Below the pieces are notes generated by a model. It saw nothing but the letters and a program-made list of their open reading frames with translations, did no database searches and had not been told where the DNA came from. From the NCBI GenBank assembly GCA_977017575.1, contig CDRNVI010000054.1:496001-560000 (forward strand): a stretch of 64,000 bases of DNA, in the 5' to 3' direction. The position numbers were made by a program, and so were the translations under genes. Position 1 is the stretch's first letter. The number at the start of each line of letters is the position of its first letter. This document shows positions 30,805 to 41,000 of the stretch, one piece after another. Source of the DNA: Paramoeba atlantica (taxonomy: Eukaryota > Discosea).

Positions 30805-32344
30805 TACCCCCCCCTACACTTATCCCCTACTTTTTGTGTCCAAAGCCATAGTTTGAGGATAAGTAAGGGGTAGGATAAGTAAGGGGGGTGGGATAAGTAA
30901 CGTCCATTTTTTCTGATGAATTAATAGGAATTATTACAACAGCATAGGAATTACAACAGCATAGTATTATAACAGTGCACCAGTACAATGCCTGAGTTTT
31001 GAACGAGCATTTTGAGACCCAACTGAAAGGTTCAAAGGAGAGATCTTGGATACTACATCCGCTTCCTGTTCGGTATCCTTCATGTACTTCACAATTACGG
31101 TAGAACGGCGAAGCTCTGTGCGAGAACCCAGTGGAAGTTCATCAAGACGTTTTTCCAGCGCGGGCAATAAAACTTCTTTGAAAGCATGTTCGTACCGTCC
31201 GGTTCCGGTTTTGCGTAGCGCCCTGGTAACACATTTAGTAATTAAGCTTCTGTTTGGACTTACTATATTGTGATGCATTGATGCCCGCCGATCAGCAAAT
31301 CGGGCTTTCAATATTTTCTTGAACGTTCGGTTCACTGCCATGTCTATAAGTTGAGCTTTAGGGGTGCAACCGCTCGGAACAGACTGGACATCAATTTCTC
31401 GTCCTTGGAAGAATGTCAATAACTCGGTTGTGCGATGCGCGGCATAAAGGTCTAGTATGAAAAGAGTTTTCTGCGGAGGATATTTTGTCTTATCGAAGAA
31501 TTCTGCTTGGGTCCATTGCATAAAAGGTTCTCCCGTGGTCCATCCGTTCGGAGTCGTAATTGCCAAGCATCCGTATTTTGATGCGGCTCGTTGTACTTCT
31601 GAAGCATCTTTACCTGAGTCTGACCTGGATTCCCATATTAAATGCGGTGGAAATATCGTATGCTCCCAAGTTTCATTTCCATTCACCCTTTTCGCAAATG
31701 ATCGGCACCAGAACCAAGCAGTAAGCGCTTTCTTTTACTTTCCTGTTGAACGAATTTTTACTCGCATTGTACCTTTAATTTCATACGTCGTGTCGCCCAA
31801 AGGCTCCCACAATGCGTCTCATCTCTCGTAACAATAACGGAATATCCTCCTCGGTCGCTGTTGCGAAGACTAGTCATGTTTAAAAAAGCGCCTAAGCGCT
31901 CTTGGAAACATTTGCATCGCCCCATTAACTCTCCGACGACAAATATTTGCGAACGTGCAAGATCTAGTCCAAACCCTTTCCTTCCGCTTTCGCTGAGGGA
32001 CTCAAAATGATCATAAATGCCACGGAAGTACTGAAACATCATCGATTTTGTAACTGGTCCAAGGGCCTCTCGGAGAAGAAGTAGATGTGACAACTTTTGC
32101 ATACAACTCCTTGTTGCATCTAGGAGGATTCCTTCATTAGGAAGTGGAGAGGACAACATGACCTGACTAGAGTTCAAACGTGACCAGGAAGGGCTCATAA
32201 AAAAGAGTAACAGGGAAAAGGTTCAAAATTTTATTTCAAAATTTTCGAAACAAAATAGATTCTGATGTCTACCCCCTACCACCCCCTTACTTATCCTCAG
32301 CGCTTCAGAATAAGTAAGGGGGTAGGATAAGTAAGGGGAGGTAA
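30805..32344 (-). mobile_element. Pogo/Tigger-like DNA transposon
   Basis: The left end reads TA then CCCCCCCCTACACTTATCC. The right end, inverted, reads TA then CCTCCCCTTACTTATCC, with a second CCCTTACTTATCC copy just inside. The element is about 1.54 kb and carries a transposase on the minus strand. Flanking TA fits Tc1/mariner/pogo insertion. Confidence 0.75.
30967..32198 (-). pseudogene. Pogo/Tigger-like DDE_1 transposase, broken
   Basis: Two frames. The first (32198-31758) ends with VIVTRDETHCGSLW, the usual DET first-Asp box. The second (from 31686) has GWTTGEPFMQWTQAEFF, LFILDLYAAHRTTELL (second Asp), VPSGCTPKAQLIDMAVNRTFK (third acidic residue) and a C-terminal tail. Between them an in-frame TAA and a frame change interrupt the region before AWFWCRSFAKR. 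The layout is that of DDE_1 transposases. The N-terminal DNA-binding part is weak or lost, so the copy is dead. Confidence 0.75.
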
Positions 32345-32353
32345 TATTTATTA

Positions 32354-32380
32354 GTACTGTCCCCCCCTACTTATGCGCAA
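32354..32380. repeat. Solo transposon end (CTGTCCCCCCC tip)
   Basis: 'tactgtccccccctacttat' beside a TA, the same tip as the MITE at 25089. No matching right end was found before 35 kb. From 32381 to 33119 no gene can be supported. Confidence 0.5.
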
Positions 32381-33119
32381 CCGTTTTACCCGGCCACTTA
32401 AGCGCAATTTTGACGCATCGTTCAGAATAACAGCGCCGCAAAGCGGCGCGATTCTTTTTTTTGGTACGCATTTTTGTACAGATTTTCGTCGCTGTTGAAA
32501 TGGAGAGTCTGCAGGTCCCTTTGGGGCGTTCCACAATTATCTTTATCGATCTTTAGAGATCTCCTGTGATCCACACTGACCTCCACCGATCTGTACGGCG
32601 AGTCTGCATACTGTACTGTACTGTACATCAGTCTAAGTCTGTTTTCCAGGGCTTCTTTGCTGTCTTTATCGCAGGTACCTTGACGACCCTGATAAAAACT
32701 TCTAACTTTACGCGGAATACATCCGAAACTTTGGCTTTTGGAATCGCCGCGGTTCCAACCCATTCATGTACCTCAGACACTATCGCGCCACATAAATCAT
32801 TCTTATACATGCAACGACCCGTGTCAGAAGAATGGGACATCGCTTTTGATACAGACTTTGGAGGACTCAGACATGGTCGCTGAGCTTCACTGATGTTTCA
32901 ACCGACGTTATCGCTGGTCACATGAAAGACTTCCTAAAGAAAAATATGGAGGGGTTTATGAGGATACGAAGAAAGATCGCGAAGTTTTGGCCCATTGGTT
33001 TAAGACCATGTGGCGAGGGTTGCGTGGCAGCAATGCCCAAGATGGTAAAGTTTACCGGGATCGGAATAAAAAATTGAAGGAGAAAGTGGAAGAAAGTGGC
33101 GCACTGAAAGTATCGCATC

Positions 33120-33298
33120 CGATTTTCGAAAGTTGCGAGTTGAAATAGAAGAAATGCGTAATGAAATTTCGATCCTGCGCAAAAAGGTGCTATGTCTTGA
33201 AATTCAAAATTTGAATTCGTCTGTAAAGCAGACGAACTGTGTCGAAACTGAAGCAGTTTCCAAGAAGCGAAAGCCATATGATTTAGCTGGCCTCTAAT
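33120..33298 (+). pseudogene. Coiled-coil tail of an unknown transposon protein
   Basis: An open stretch encodes FRKLRVEIEEMRNEISILRK and ends SKKRKPYDLAGL then TAA: a heptad-like coiled coil plus a basic tail. Just upstream, in another frame, 33040-33120 reads GKVYRDRNKKLKEKVEE. The two are separated by a frameshift. The position next to the solo transposon end suggests a decayed transposon gene. Confidence 0.25.
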
Positions 33299-33851
33299 GT
33301 AGATCTTAAAGAGAAAGTTTATAAAGTTCTTATGTTTTATTAAAAGTGAAAAGGAAGCCTTATAAAGCGTCTTATAAAACGCGTTGTACGCTAGCTGGGG
33401 TAGTGGTTTGGGGAGAGATAAAAACATCGAAAAAAGAATATTTATTTTGTTCAATCATTACTTTACGCGTCATGATACCATCACTGCCTGAGGCATGCCT
33501 CCCTCTCACCGGATATACCTACGAAGTAGTACAACGACTTTCTGAACATCTTCATTGTGAGTTTCTTCTTCTTTTATGTGCACTGACCGTAGCGCACCTT
33601 AATCTGGCCCACGCACAAGCTTCTGTCGTGCTCGTACCCTAACTTCCCGATAAGTTTTCGCTTACATGGGTGTGGAGAACTTACGTCGTTCCATCGCTTC
33701 AGGCATCAAATCGTGCTGGAAATCAGGCGGCTGTGGAGAGACGCTATACCGTGCGAGAGTCGCAGTTCGTTCCATATAAGACAGAATCTTAGCAGAAAGA
33801 GAAATCGTAAGGAATTACTTGATTTTAAGCGTACTTCTAATATGGATACCG

Positions 33852-34117
33852 TATACCCCCCCAGTAAGGTACTCCCCAGTAAGAGAGATTTGGCCCTTTT
33901 TGGGCTGACCCCCAGTAAGAGAGATTTGGTTCGGAAGCCCCGCAGGAGGTGTATAGGGGGTCGGGGGGGTGTCTGTATGTTGGGGGCCTCGGGGGTAACC
34001 CAAAGAAGCGTTTTAACACGTTTTCAGAAGAAAAAATGGCCAAAAAAAATGGGAGAAAAGAGGAAACTGGCCAAAAAGGCATACCCACCCCCTCCAGTAA
34101 GAGAGATTTTCCCCGCC
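33852..34117. repeat. CCCCAGTAAGAG-type MITE, copy B
   Basis: The reverse complement of 46884-47188, with shared blocks 'cagtaagagagatttgg', 'ccctttttgggctgaccccc' and 'gcgttttaa'. It carries several 'ccccagtaagagagattt' motifs. The far end is missing or diverged. Confidence 0.7.
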
Positions 34118-34313
34118 TAAAATTTTCCAAGTGTATTCCTCACCAGTACCCAATAGGGCGCCACAAAATTTGCCTGAATTTGCTTTACTCAGTTTCAGCC
34201 CTCTTACCGTGGTTTCTATTTCCTTGTTTTCTTCAAGAATTGATTCAAAATACGTTTGAATCACTTTTCACATCATTTTCAGTTTGAGTTTCATTTTCCT
34301 GTTACTAAAACTA

Positions 34314-34589
34314 ATGGACGGAGACGTACCTCCAGATGACTCTATGTACACGGAAGACATTTTCATCTCCGGTGACTCTGAAGCGTACGATCGTCTGCGC
34401 TTGTGCATCAGACGTTCATTGAAGGAGACTATGCACAAGCCTTTGACTCGTGTTGAAAAGGGGTATGATTTTATGACTTTGTCTGGAGCAGAACGAAATG
34501 CGAGGAAAATCGCTCCTGATCGTTTACCGGACGCTGGTCTTCTCGAGCGCATGGAAGAAAGCGTCATTAATTTGTGTCAACTGGATTAA
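34314..34589 (+). CDS. Hypothetical 91-residue protein
   Basis: True ATG. It has an acidic head (MDGDVPPDDSMYTED) then a basic helical part (YDRLRLCIRRSLKE). No family was recognised. It lies just upstream of a type B retrotransposon remnant and could be part of it. Confidence 0.22.
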   Translation: MDGDVPPDDSMYTEDIFISGDSEAYDRLRLCIRRSLKETMHKPLTRVEKGYDFMTLSGAERNARKIAPDRLPDAGLLERMEESVINLCQLD

Positions 34590-34794
34590 CAATCGAAGGA
34601 AGCAGTTAAAGGATTCTCCGTGCGGTAAAGTGGTAGAGCTCTTGTGCAACGTTCCGATCGTTGCAGGTCACGAGATTGACCAACCAAATAGCTATCAATT
34701 TTTCTCCTGGCGGACAGGCCCGACGTACAACCGACACAGGCGAGAGCATGTACAGGGGAGGCCCGGAATAAACCATTCGAACCGGCAGGAGAGC

Positions 34795-34985
34795 AAGTTT
34801 TTAAAATTCTCCTCGACTTTGGCCCCGAGCGCTTTCTCCAAGAAGGTGGCGAGGGCCCACGCTTCGGATAAAAAGGGGTGCCTTTCGCATACATGTATGT
34901 TGGTGGCAATAGGGATGGCCATCCAGAAGGGCAATTCCCAGATCATTCAGGCGGCGGTACAAGATTGGTGCCGTCGGGTGTCAAG
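34795..34985 (+). pseudogene. Type B retrotransposon C-terminal remnant
   Basis: Encodes HTCMLVAIGMAIQKGNSQII followed by QAAVQDWCRR. It parallels the end of 43525-44499 (HALQAINVAVKKGNAAILSS, then AVKEWSC). The remainder of the element is unreadable upstream. Confidence 0.45.
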
Positions 34986-35176
34986 GGGTAGGCTTCCAGT
35001 GGCCCTAGGGGAGTGTACACTTAATAAAGTAAAGGTCTTAATAAAGGCAAAGATCTTAATAAAGGTAAAGGTCTTATTAAAAGTTGTCATTCAATACAAT
35101 TTGTTTCGGTCGTTACATTCAGATTATTGTTCCTTTTTACAAAAAACGTTATTCCTTTTCCTTGCACGCCTACGTA

Positions 35177-35836
35177 ATGTTTATGCGAAACTCGGATACG
35201 ACACCGCCACGTCTGGGACGTGTGAATGCACATCTTCCACCTGAAAATATGTTGCTTCGATTTCTTGAAAAAGTTGATATGCCCTCGAGCAACCTTTATA
35301 AAACCACATCGATTCCAGCATGTGAGTGGTACGGAGTACGTTGCAATGATGCACAAAATGTTGAAAGGATCGATTGGCATGATATGAACTCGGCATGCAA
35401 AGCGTACCCTGACGTTTTCTGGGGAGGTAATCTACGAGGTACGCTACGTTGGGAACATTTGCCCGTAACCGTACTTTGGTTGGAACTTTATTCAAACGAT
35501 CTCAGGGGCGAAGTCAGGTTAGACGCATTACCCAGGGATCTGCAGCGCCTTAACCTATCATGGAATTCGTTTTCAGGAACCTTGGATTTCACAGACATGC
35601 CCAAAACACTGACTCATCTGAACTTTTCAAGGAATTACTTTCAACTGGCTTTACACTTTGAGCATCTTCCGCGCGGGATCCACGAGCTCTTCTTAAATGA
35701 TAATGTAAACCTACAGGGAAAATATAATGCGGATAAGCTGCCAACAGGCGTTATAATAGGCACGGGTACATTTTTTATTAGGGACACAAAAATCAAATCT
35801 GTCACAGAACGGCGTGGGAGTTGTCTTATTATGTAA
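35177..35836 (+). CDS. LRR protein 5 with CaaX end (CLIM)
   Basis: A 219-residue protein: MFMRNSDT, RLGRVNAHLPPENMLLRFLEKV, cap CEWYGVRC, LRGTLRWEHLP, LRR units (LPRDLQRLNLSWNSFSGTLD, MPKTLTHLNFSRNYF, LPRGIHELFLNDNVNLQG) and tail IRDTKIKSVTERRGSCLIM. CLIM is a good farnesyl-type CaaX box. It is the closest relative of LRR 2, and here the stop codon of LRR 2 is CGG. The first in-frame ATG matches the family start. Upstream flank 'tcattcaatacaatttg' is shared with LRR 7. Confidence 0.85.
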   Translation: MFMRNSDTTPPRLGRVNAHLPPENMLLRFLEKVDMPSSNLYKTTSIPACEWYGVRCNDAQNVERIDWHDMNSACKAYPDVFWGGNLRGTLRWEHLPVTVLWLELYSNDLRGEVRLDALPRDLQRLNLSWNSFSGTLDFTDMPKTLTHLNFSRNYFQLALHFEHLPRGIHELFLNDNVNLQGKYNADKLPTGVIIGTGTFFIRDTKIKSVTERRGSCLIM

Positions 35837-37250
35837 CATAATGATTTATGCATGTACATGTATATGGACTATACACTATACTACTGTAGCAGTTGTATAG
35901 ATCTGTACAAGGTATACCACCATTGGTGGTGTATACCACCATTATATTGGCATAATTCTAGCAAGAAAAAGTTATAACAAACTGTGGTTCTGATAGTTGA
36001 AGGACATGAAATTAAATTTAAAGCGACATAAATCTGGCAGCGAACCCTTTTAAAACCTGAAGTTCTGTTGCATTCACAATATTATTCCTGTTCATGGACA
36101 ATTTTCTTAATTTGTTTCGAGAATTGTTTTTTCGAGTAGTCTTATCTTGTTTCTTACATACCTAATGTTTGTCCAAAATGCAGACTCCTTGCCGCTACGT
36201 CTGGGACGTGTGGGTGCACATCTTCCACCGGAAACTCTGTTGGTTCAATTTCTAGAAAACGTTGATGCGCCACCAAGCAGCTTTTTTAAGACCACAAAGA
36301 TTTCAGCATGTGAGTGGTACGGAGTACATTGCAACGATGCACAAAAGGTTGAGAAGATCGATTGGCACGCTATGCACTCCGCACACCAGAACTCCTCTGC
36401 TATTCTCGGTGGACGTAAGCTACGAGGTACGCTACGTTGGGAACATTTGCCCGCAACGTTACTTGAGTTGCAGCTTTATACGAACTATTTAACTGGAGCA
36501 GTCACGCTAGACGCATTACCCAGGGATCTGCAGAGTCTTAATCTAGCTTCCAACACGTTTTCAGGAACCTTGGATTTCGCAGACTTGCCTAGAACAATGA
36601 TCTATCTTAACTTTTCTTTTAATGACTTCCAACGGGCTTTACACTTTGAGTGTCTTCCACAGGCCGTTCACGAGCTCAATTTAGAATGCAATGAAAACCT
36701 AAAGGGAATGTACGTCATAAAAAAACTGCCACGATTCGTTAGAATTTCTATTAGGGAGACAAGAATCAGAGCTATCAGAGAGCAGAAGGGGGCTTGTCTG
36801 ATTATGTAGCTCAGTGATAATGTACCGCCGGCTTTCGATCACGGGTTGAAAAACTTCAGAAACTGTAAATATGCTACTTTTTGGCGCACTATACACAAAC
36901 TACTTTTTTTGCGCATTTCTATTTTTTTCGAAGAAAAAAACTTTTGTCTGATTATATCACACAATAATTCAGAGGTCCGTAAAACTACAAAAACTGTACA
37001 AAAACTGATTTATTATGGTACTATTATTGAGGTTGAACCTTAACCGTTCAAGCACTATCTATGAAAACAATACGTGTACATATTTTTTGTGCTTTATCTT
37101 TTTGCTGGAAATTAGTTACAAATTTAATTTACAGTGATAACATCACTGTCAGTTTGTTTCTATATTCTATTTATATACTGTACGCCGAAGAAGAACTGAT
37201 TTTTCATTTTGCGGAAGACGAGAAAGAAGATTCTGAAGAGGAAGAAACTT
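35825..37250. repeat. Segmental duplication, copy II
   Basis: Partner of 21030-22464. It includes LRR 6 and the small acidic frame from 37061 (75 codons, ending EEEETLEHSRRF), which is complete here and cut in copy I. Confidence 0.85.
36165..36809 (+). CDS. LRR protein 6 with CaaX end (CLIM), twin of LRR 3
   Basis: Encodes the same 214-residue protein as LRR 3, including cap CEWYGVHC and end KGACLIM. The only nucleotide difference seen in the frame is near 36764 (aat/aac type, silent). The identical protein with a few flanking differences points to recent duplication, gene conversion or both. Confidence 0.85.
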   Translation: MFVQNADSLPLRLGRVGAHLPPETLLVQFLENVDAPPSSFFKTTKISACEWYGVHCNDAQKVEKIDWHAMHSAHQNSSAILGGRKLRGTLRWEHLPATLLELQLYTNYLTGAVTLDALPRDLQSLNLASNTFSGTLDFADLPRTMIYLNFSFNDFQRALHFECLPQAVHELNLECNENLKGMYVIKKLPRFVRISIRETRIRAIREQKGACLIM

Positions 37251-37608
37251 TAGAACATTCCAGAAGATTTAGACAATCAATCCTCTAATCGATTTGATGT
37301 TTTCTTTTATCCTTATATTTTTCTTTTCTTTATGAAAATTATAAGTCTTATATATAATTTTTATATCTTATTAAGATTTAATTCTATATTTGTGGTCTAC
37401 AATTCGTTTTTTAAGATACATGTATTATAGAACAAGTTATATTTCGTGCAGGTCACTATTAGGTGCACGAGAATGTTTCAATATGCGTTCAGTTGTCATT
37501 CAATACAATTTGTTTTGGTCGTTACATTCAGATTATTGTTCAGAGTTTTCAAAAATTATTGTTCCTTTTTACGAAAAACGTTATTCCTTTTCCTTGCACA
37601 CCTACGTA

Positions 37609-38001
37609 ATGTTTGAGCGAAACGCGGATACGACACCGCTACGTCTGGGGCGTATGAATGCACATCTTCCAGCTGAAATTCTGATACTTCGATTTCTTGG
37701 AATCGTTTCTATGCCGTCGAGTAGTAATTTCAAAACCACTTTGACTCCAGCGTGTGAGTGGTACGGAGTACGTTGCAATGATGCACAAAATGTTGAAAGA
37801 ATCGATTGGCATGATATGAACTCGGCATGCGAAACATACTCTCGCATTATCCGGGGAGGCAATCTACGAGGTACGCTACGTTGGGAACATTTGCCCGTAA
37901 CCGTACTTGCGTTGGAACTTTACTCAAACGATCTCATGGGCGAAGTCAGGTTAGACGCATTACCCAGGGATCTGCAGCGTCTTAAAGATAGCGTCTTATA
38001 A
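37609..38001 (+). pseudogene. LRR gene 7, 5' part, split by a retrotransposon
   Basis: Begins MFERNADT with RLGRMNAHLPAE, cap CEWYGVRC, LRGTLRWEHLP and LPRDLQRL, where family members continue LNLSWN. The frame then runs into retrotransposon sequence at about 37985 and stops. The 3' half lies at 42855-43136, after 4.9 kb of inserted DNA. Confidence 0.85.
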
Positions 38002-41000
38002 AGATACAGTTTCTTAACTTGTTGAATTATTTTCAATTTTGTACTAACTTTATCTTCCGAAGCATGGCCTCCAATGTCACCTCACCGGCTCCCATCGCAC
38101 ACGACGGCCCCCCTGGAGGACCTGTCAGCGCGCAGCGACATCCCCAGAGCTTTCACTTCATCCAAAGTCGAGCGATGCCCGTCAAAATCCGCCCCTCGGA
38201 CAGCGTCACATGGTCATATTTCCCAGACACGCATGCCGCAGCCATTGCCCTCACAGAACGAGAGTTCTTCTCGAGTGTCCACATGGTTGAAGCCTCGATC
38301 GGCAAATCCTTGAAGTCGGAAAGCAAAAGAAGTGATGGTCTGATAGTACAAACGTGTACCACTCAAGATGTCATTGAAAACAACGCATGTGAACACCTAA
38401 AATACCAAGAAACGGGAAACCCAAGTCGCACGTTTTGTCACGCCAGCTGGAGTTCCGCCTACAGGGATTCGTTCATGCAGCTTAACGCAGTGTACTCCTC
38501 TTCGAACGCGCTCGGCAAAGCGGTCACGAAGAAATTATGTGGTAGTGACATCCCAGGATTACGAAAATTCCAAATCACACACGTAACTCAAAAAATACAA
38601 CCCATTGAACTACTACGGGGTCACCCAGAGATCACCTACGGCGCACCCTATAGGATCCGAGATGACTCTTACAAGGTGTCACCGCCATCATATGCCTCAA
38701 AACACGCTTCCGAACCACGTGCCCCATGCGCTCATAAATGCCGGGACAAAACATCGTGTCTTCACGAATGTTGCAATGTACGACACGAAGGATCTCTTTC
38801 GCCTAACATGTCTCTTCCCTCTCCGGAGGACGTTGCCCCTATGGAACCCTCACTTACTTCTCACAGAAGACCGCGCAAACACACATGCCGCGACAAAAGA
38901 AATTGTCTGCACAAGTGTTGCAAAGTGGGGGTCCCCATTACAGATGCCCAAAGTAGTCCTCAACCAGTGCTACCCCTCGTGGAACCACCCATAGCTCGAG
39001 CAAGTAGTCCACTACCAGCAGACTTATCCATAGACACCGATCAGCATACCACACCAGACATCGGACACTTCGAAGAGGTCAGGGATCCGGAGCTCCCGAC
39101 CGCAAATCTGTCCTCACTAGCATACATGGATGACGCCGCACACCACACACAAACATCAACCAATGAAGTCAATTATCACCCCTGTCGGCGCATAAGTAGC
39201 AACAAAGCTCAGTGCAAGCATCGATGTTGCAAAAATGGTGTCATACAACCTAGCACGGAGGTTGTACTCCGCGAACCCGTCCGTACCTCTCCAGACCTGC
39301 ACACCAGCAATGACAACAACACCCCTGCCCCAACAGCGCCTCGTCGCAACTGCGCTCATAAATGTAAGGACAAGGCAACATGTAAACATCAATGCTGCCA
39401 GAAAGGAGTTCTCCTCAAAGTCGCTGAAGTAGCGTACTCTGCCATATGCTGGACCACGAGAAATATACTGTGCCCTGCAATGGGTGATGCGGAACGCGCC
39501 GCAAAAGCTTCACTACCGCCCCCTCCACGCGCAACAACCTACCCCCCAGTTCACACCAACCCCTCGAATCGCTCGAGTCCAATACTGAGCCCTGTACGGA
39601 ATGCACCACTTGTCCACGCCCCACAACATGATTCTGCTTCTGTACGCCGATCCTCACCTTCTTTACCCCTTGTGCAGTCCGCAACAGATCCCACGCCTCT
39701 GCCTTTACCTTTACCTCCCCCACCAGAAGGAAACTGCGAACACACGATATTGCAGCGCATCCCTCGTGTCCGGCAAGTCCCGGCTACCCGACCCCGCCCT
39801 GTACTGCAGAACCTACTCGAAACATTCCACACAATAAATGGAGGTCGCGTTCTAGTCCGTTTCACAGAGGAACAGTGGGAGAGTATGGTTGCGAAGATCG
39901 AGGAGCGCTGCAACTCGTACATCCACCTGGCGCGAAACAAAGAGGACGCCCTGTCGCAGGCTGAAATACTCTCAGCAATCCTCGCTGTAACTGCATTCGA
40001 GGCCGCACGGGAAAATGATCCGACGCACGGCTTTCTTATACGGACCAGAACTGGCAGATCCCGAAGAAACTCACGACCCTTAGCCATTGAACGCACAGTG
40101 AAAGTACTCAGTCAACACGTTCGACAACTTAAACGTGCGTTAACGTTCATGAAGGGTCCTGCGAGAAACAAGCAACGAGGGGAAATAAAGGAAGCCGAAA
40201 AGGCACTAAAACAGTACATGGAAGAATCCAGTATGCAGAGGAAAGAAATCGGTCGACGGTGGGCTCTTACGCGATTCCAGCGAAATCCCTGGACAGCCGC
40301 GCGCGAATGCTTAGATCGCGTCGACCCATCTACCTCAGAAACTGAGACGTCCTACCCTACAGTTCCTGTACAGGAGGTTGAAAGATTCTTTGTGGGCTCA
40401 ATGTCTAGACCAGAAGAGATACACAAGATTCCTCCCGCAGAATTTACGAAACCCATTCCCCTTGATGAGATGCAATGGTCAGATATTGACTCAGACATGA
40501 TCCCAGCAGCCGTCGCATCCAAACGCTCTGAGGCTGCCCCAGGCTCGGACACTGTATCGAACGCGCTGCTAAAGCGCTGCGCCCCTCTCTTTACTCACAT
40601 GGCACAGGTGTTTAATGATGTCCTAAAATTTGGTGTATGCCCTCCAACCTGGAAAACTGCGGTCACTCGACTTATCCACAAAGGGGGCCCCACCTCAAGT
40701 ATGGAAAACTGGCGGCCGATAAGCTTGACTAGCTGCATTGGGAAGCTTTTCCACTCAATCCTCAGTCACCGTATCCTTCAGCATTCCCTGGATTCCAATG
40801 CCCTGGATACAACAATACAAAAAGGCTTCTTGCCGCATATGAATGGGACAGTTAAGCACACCCAGGTTCTTTGCGAGCTCCTCGAGCACCAGCGGCGCCA
40901 CAAAAGGCAATACGTGCTTGCCCAGTTTGATATCAAAAACGCGTTTGGATCCATACCCCATACAATTTTATTTCAGGCCTTAAAATGGGCGCGCGTCTCA

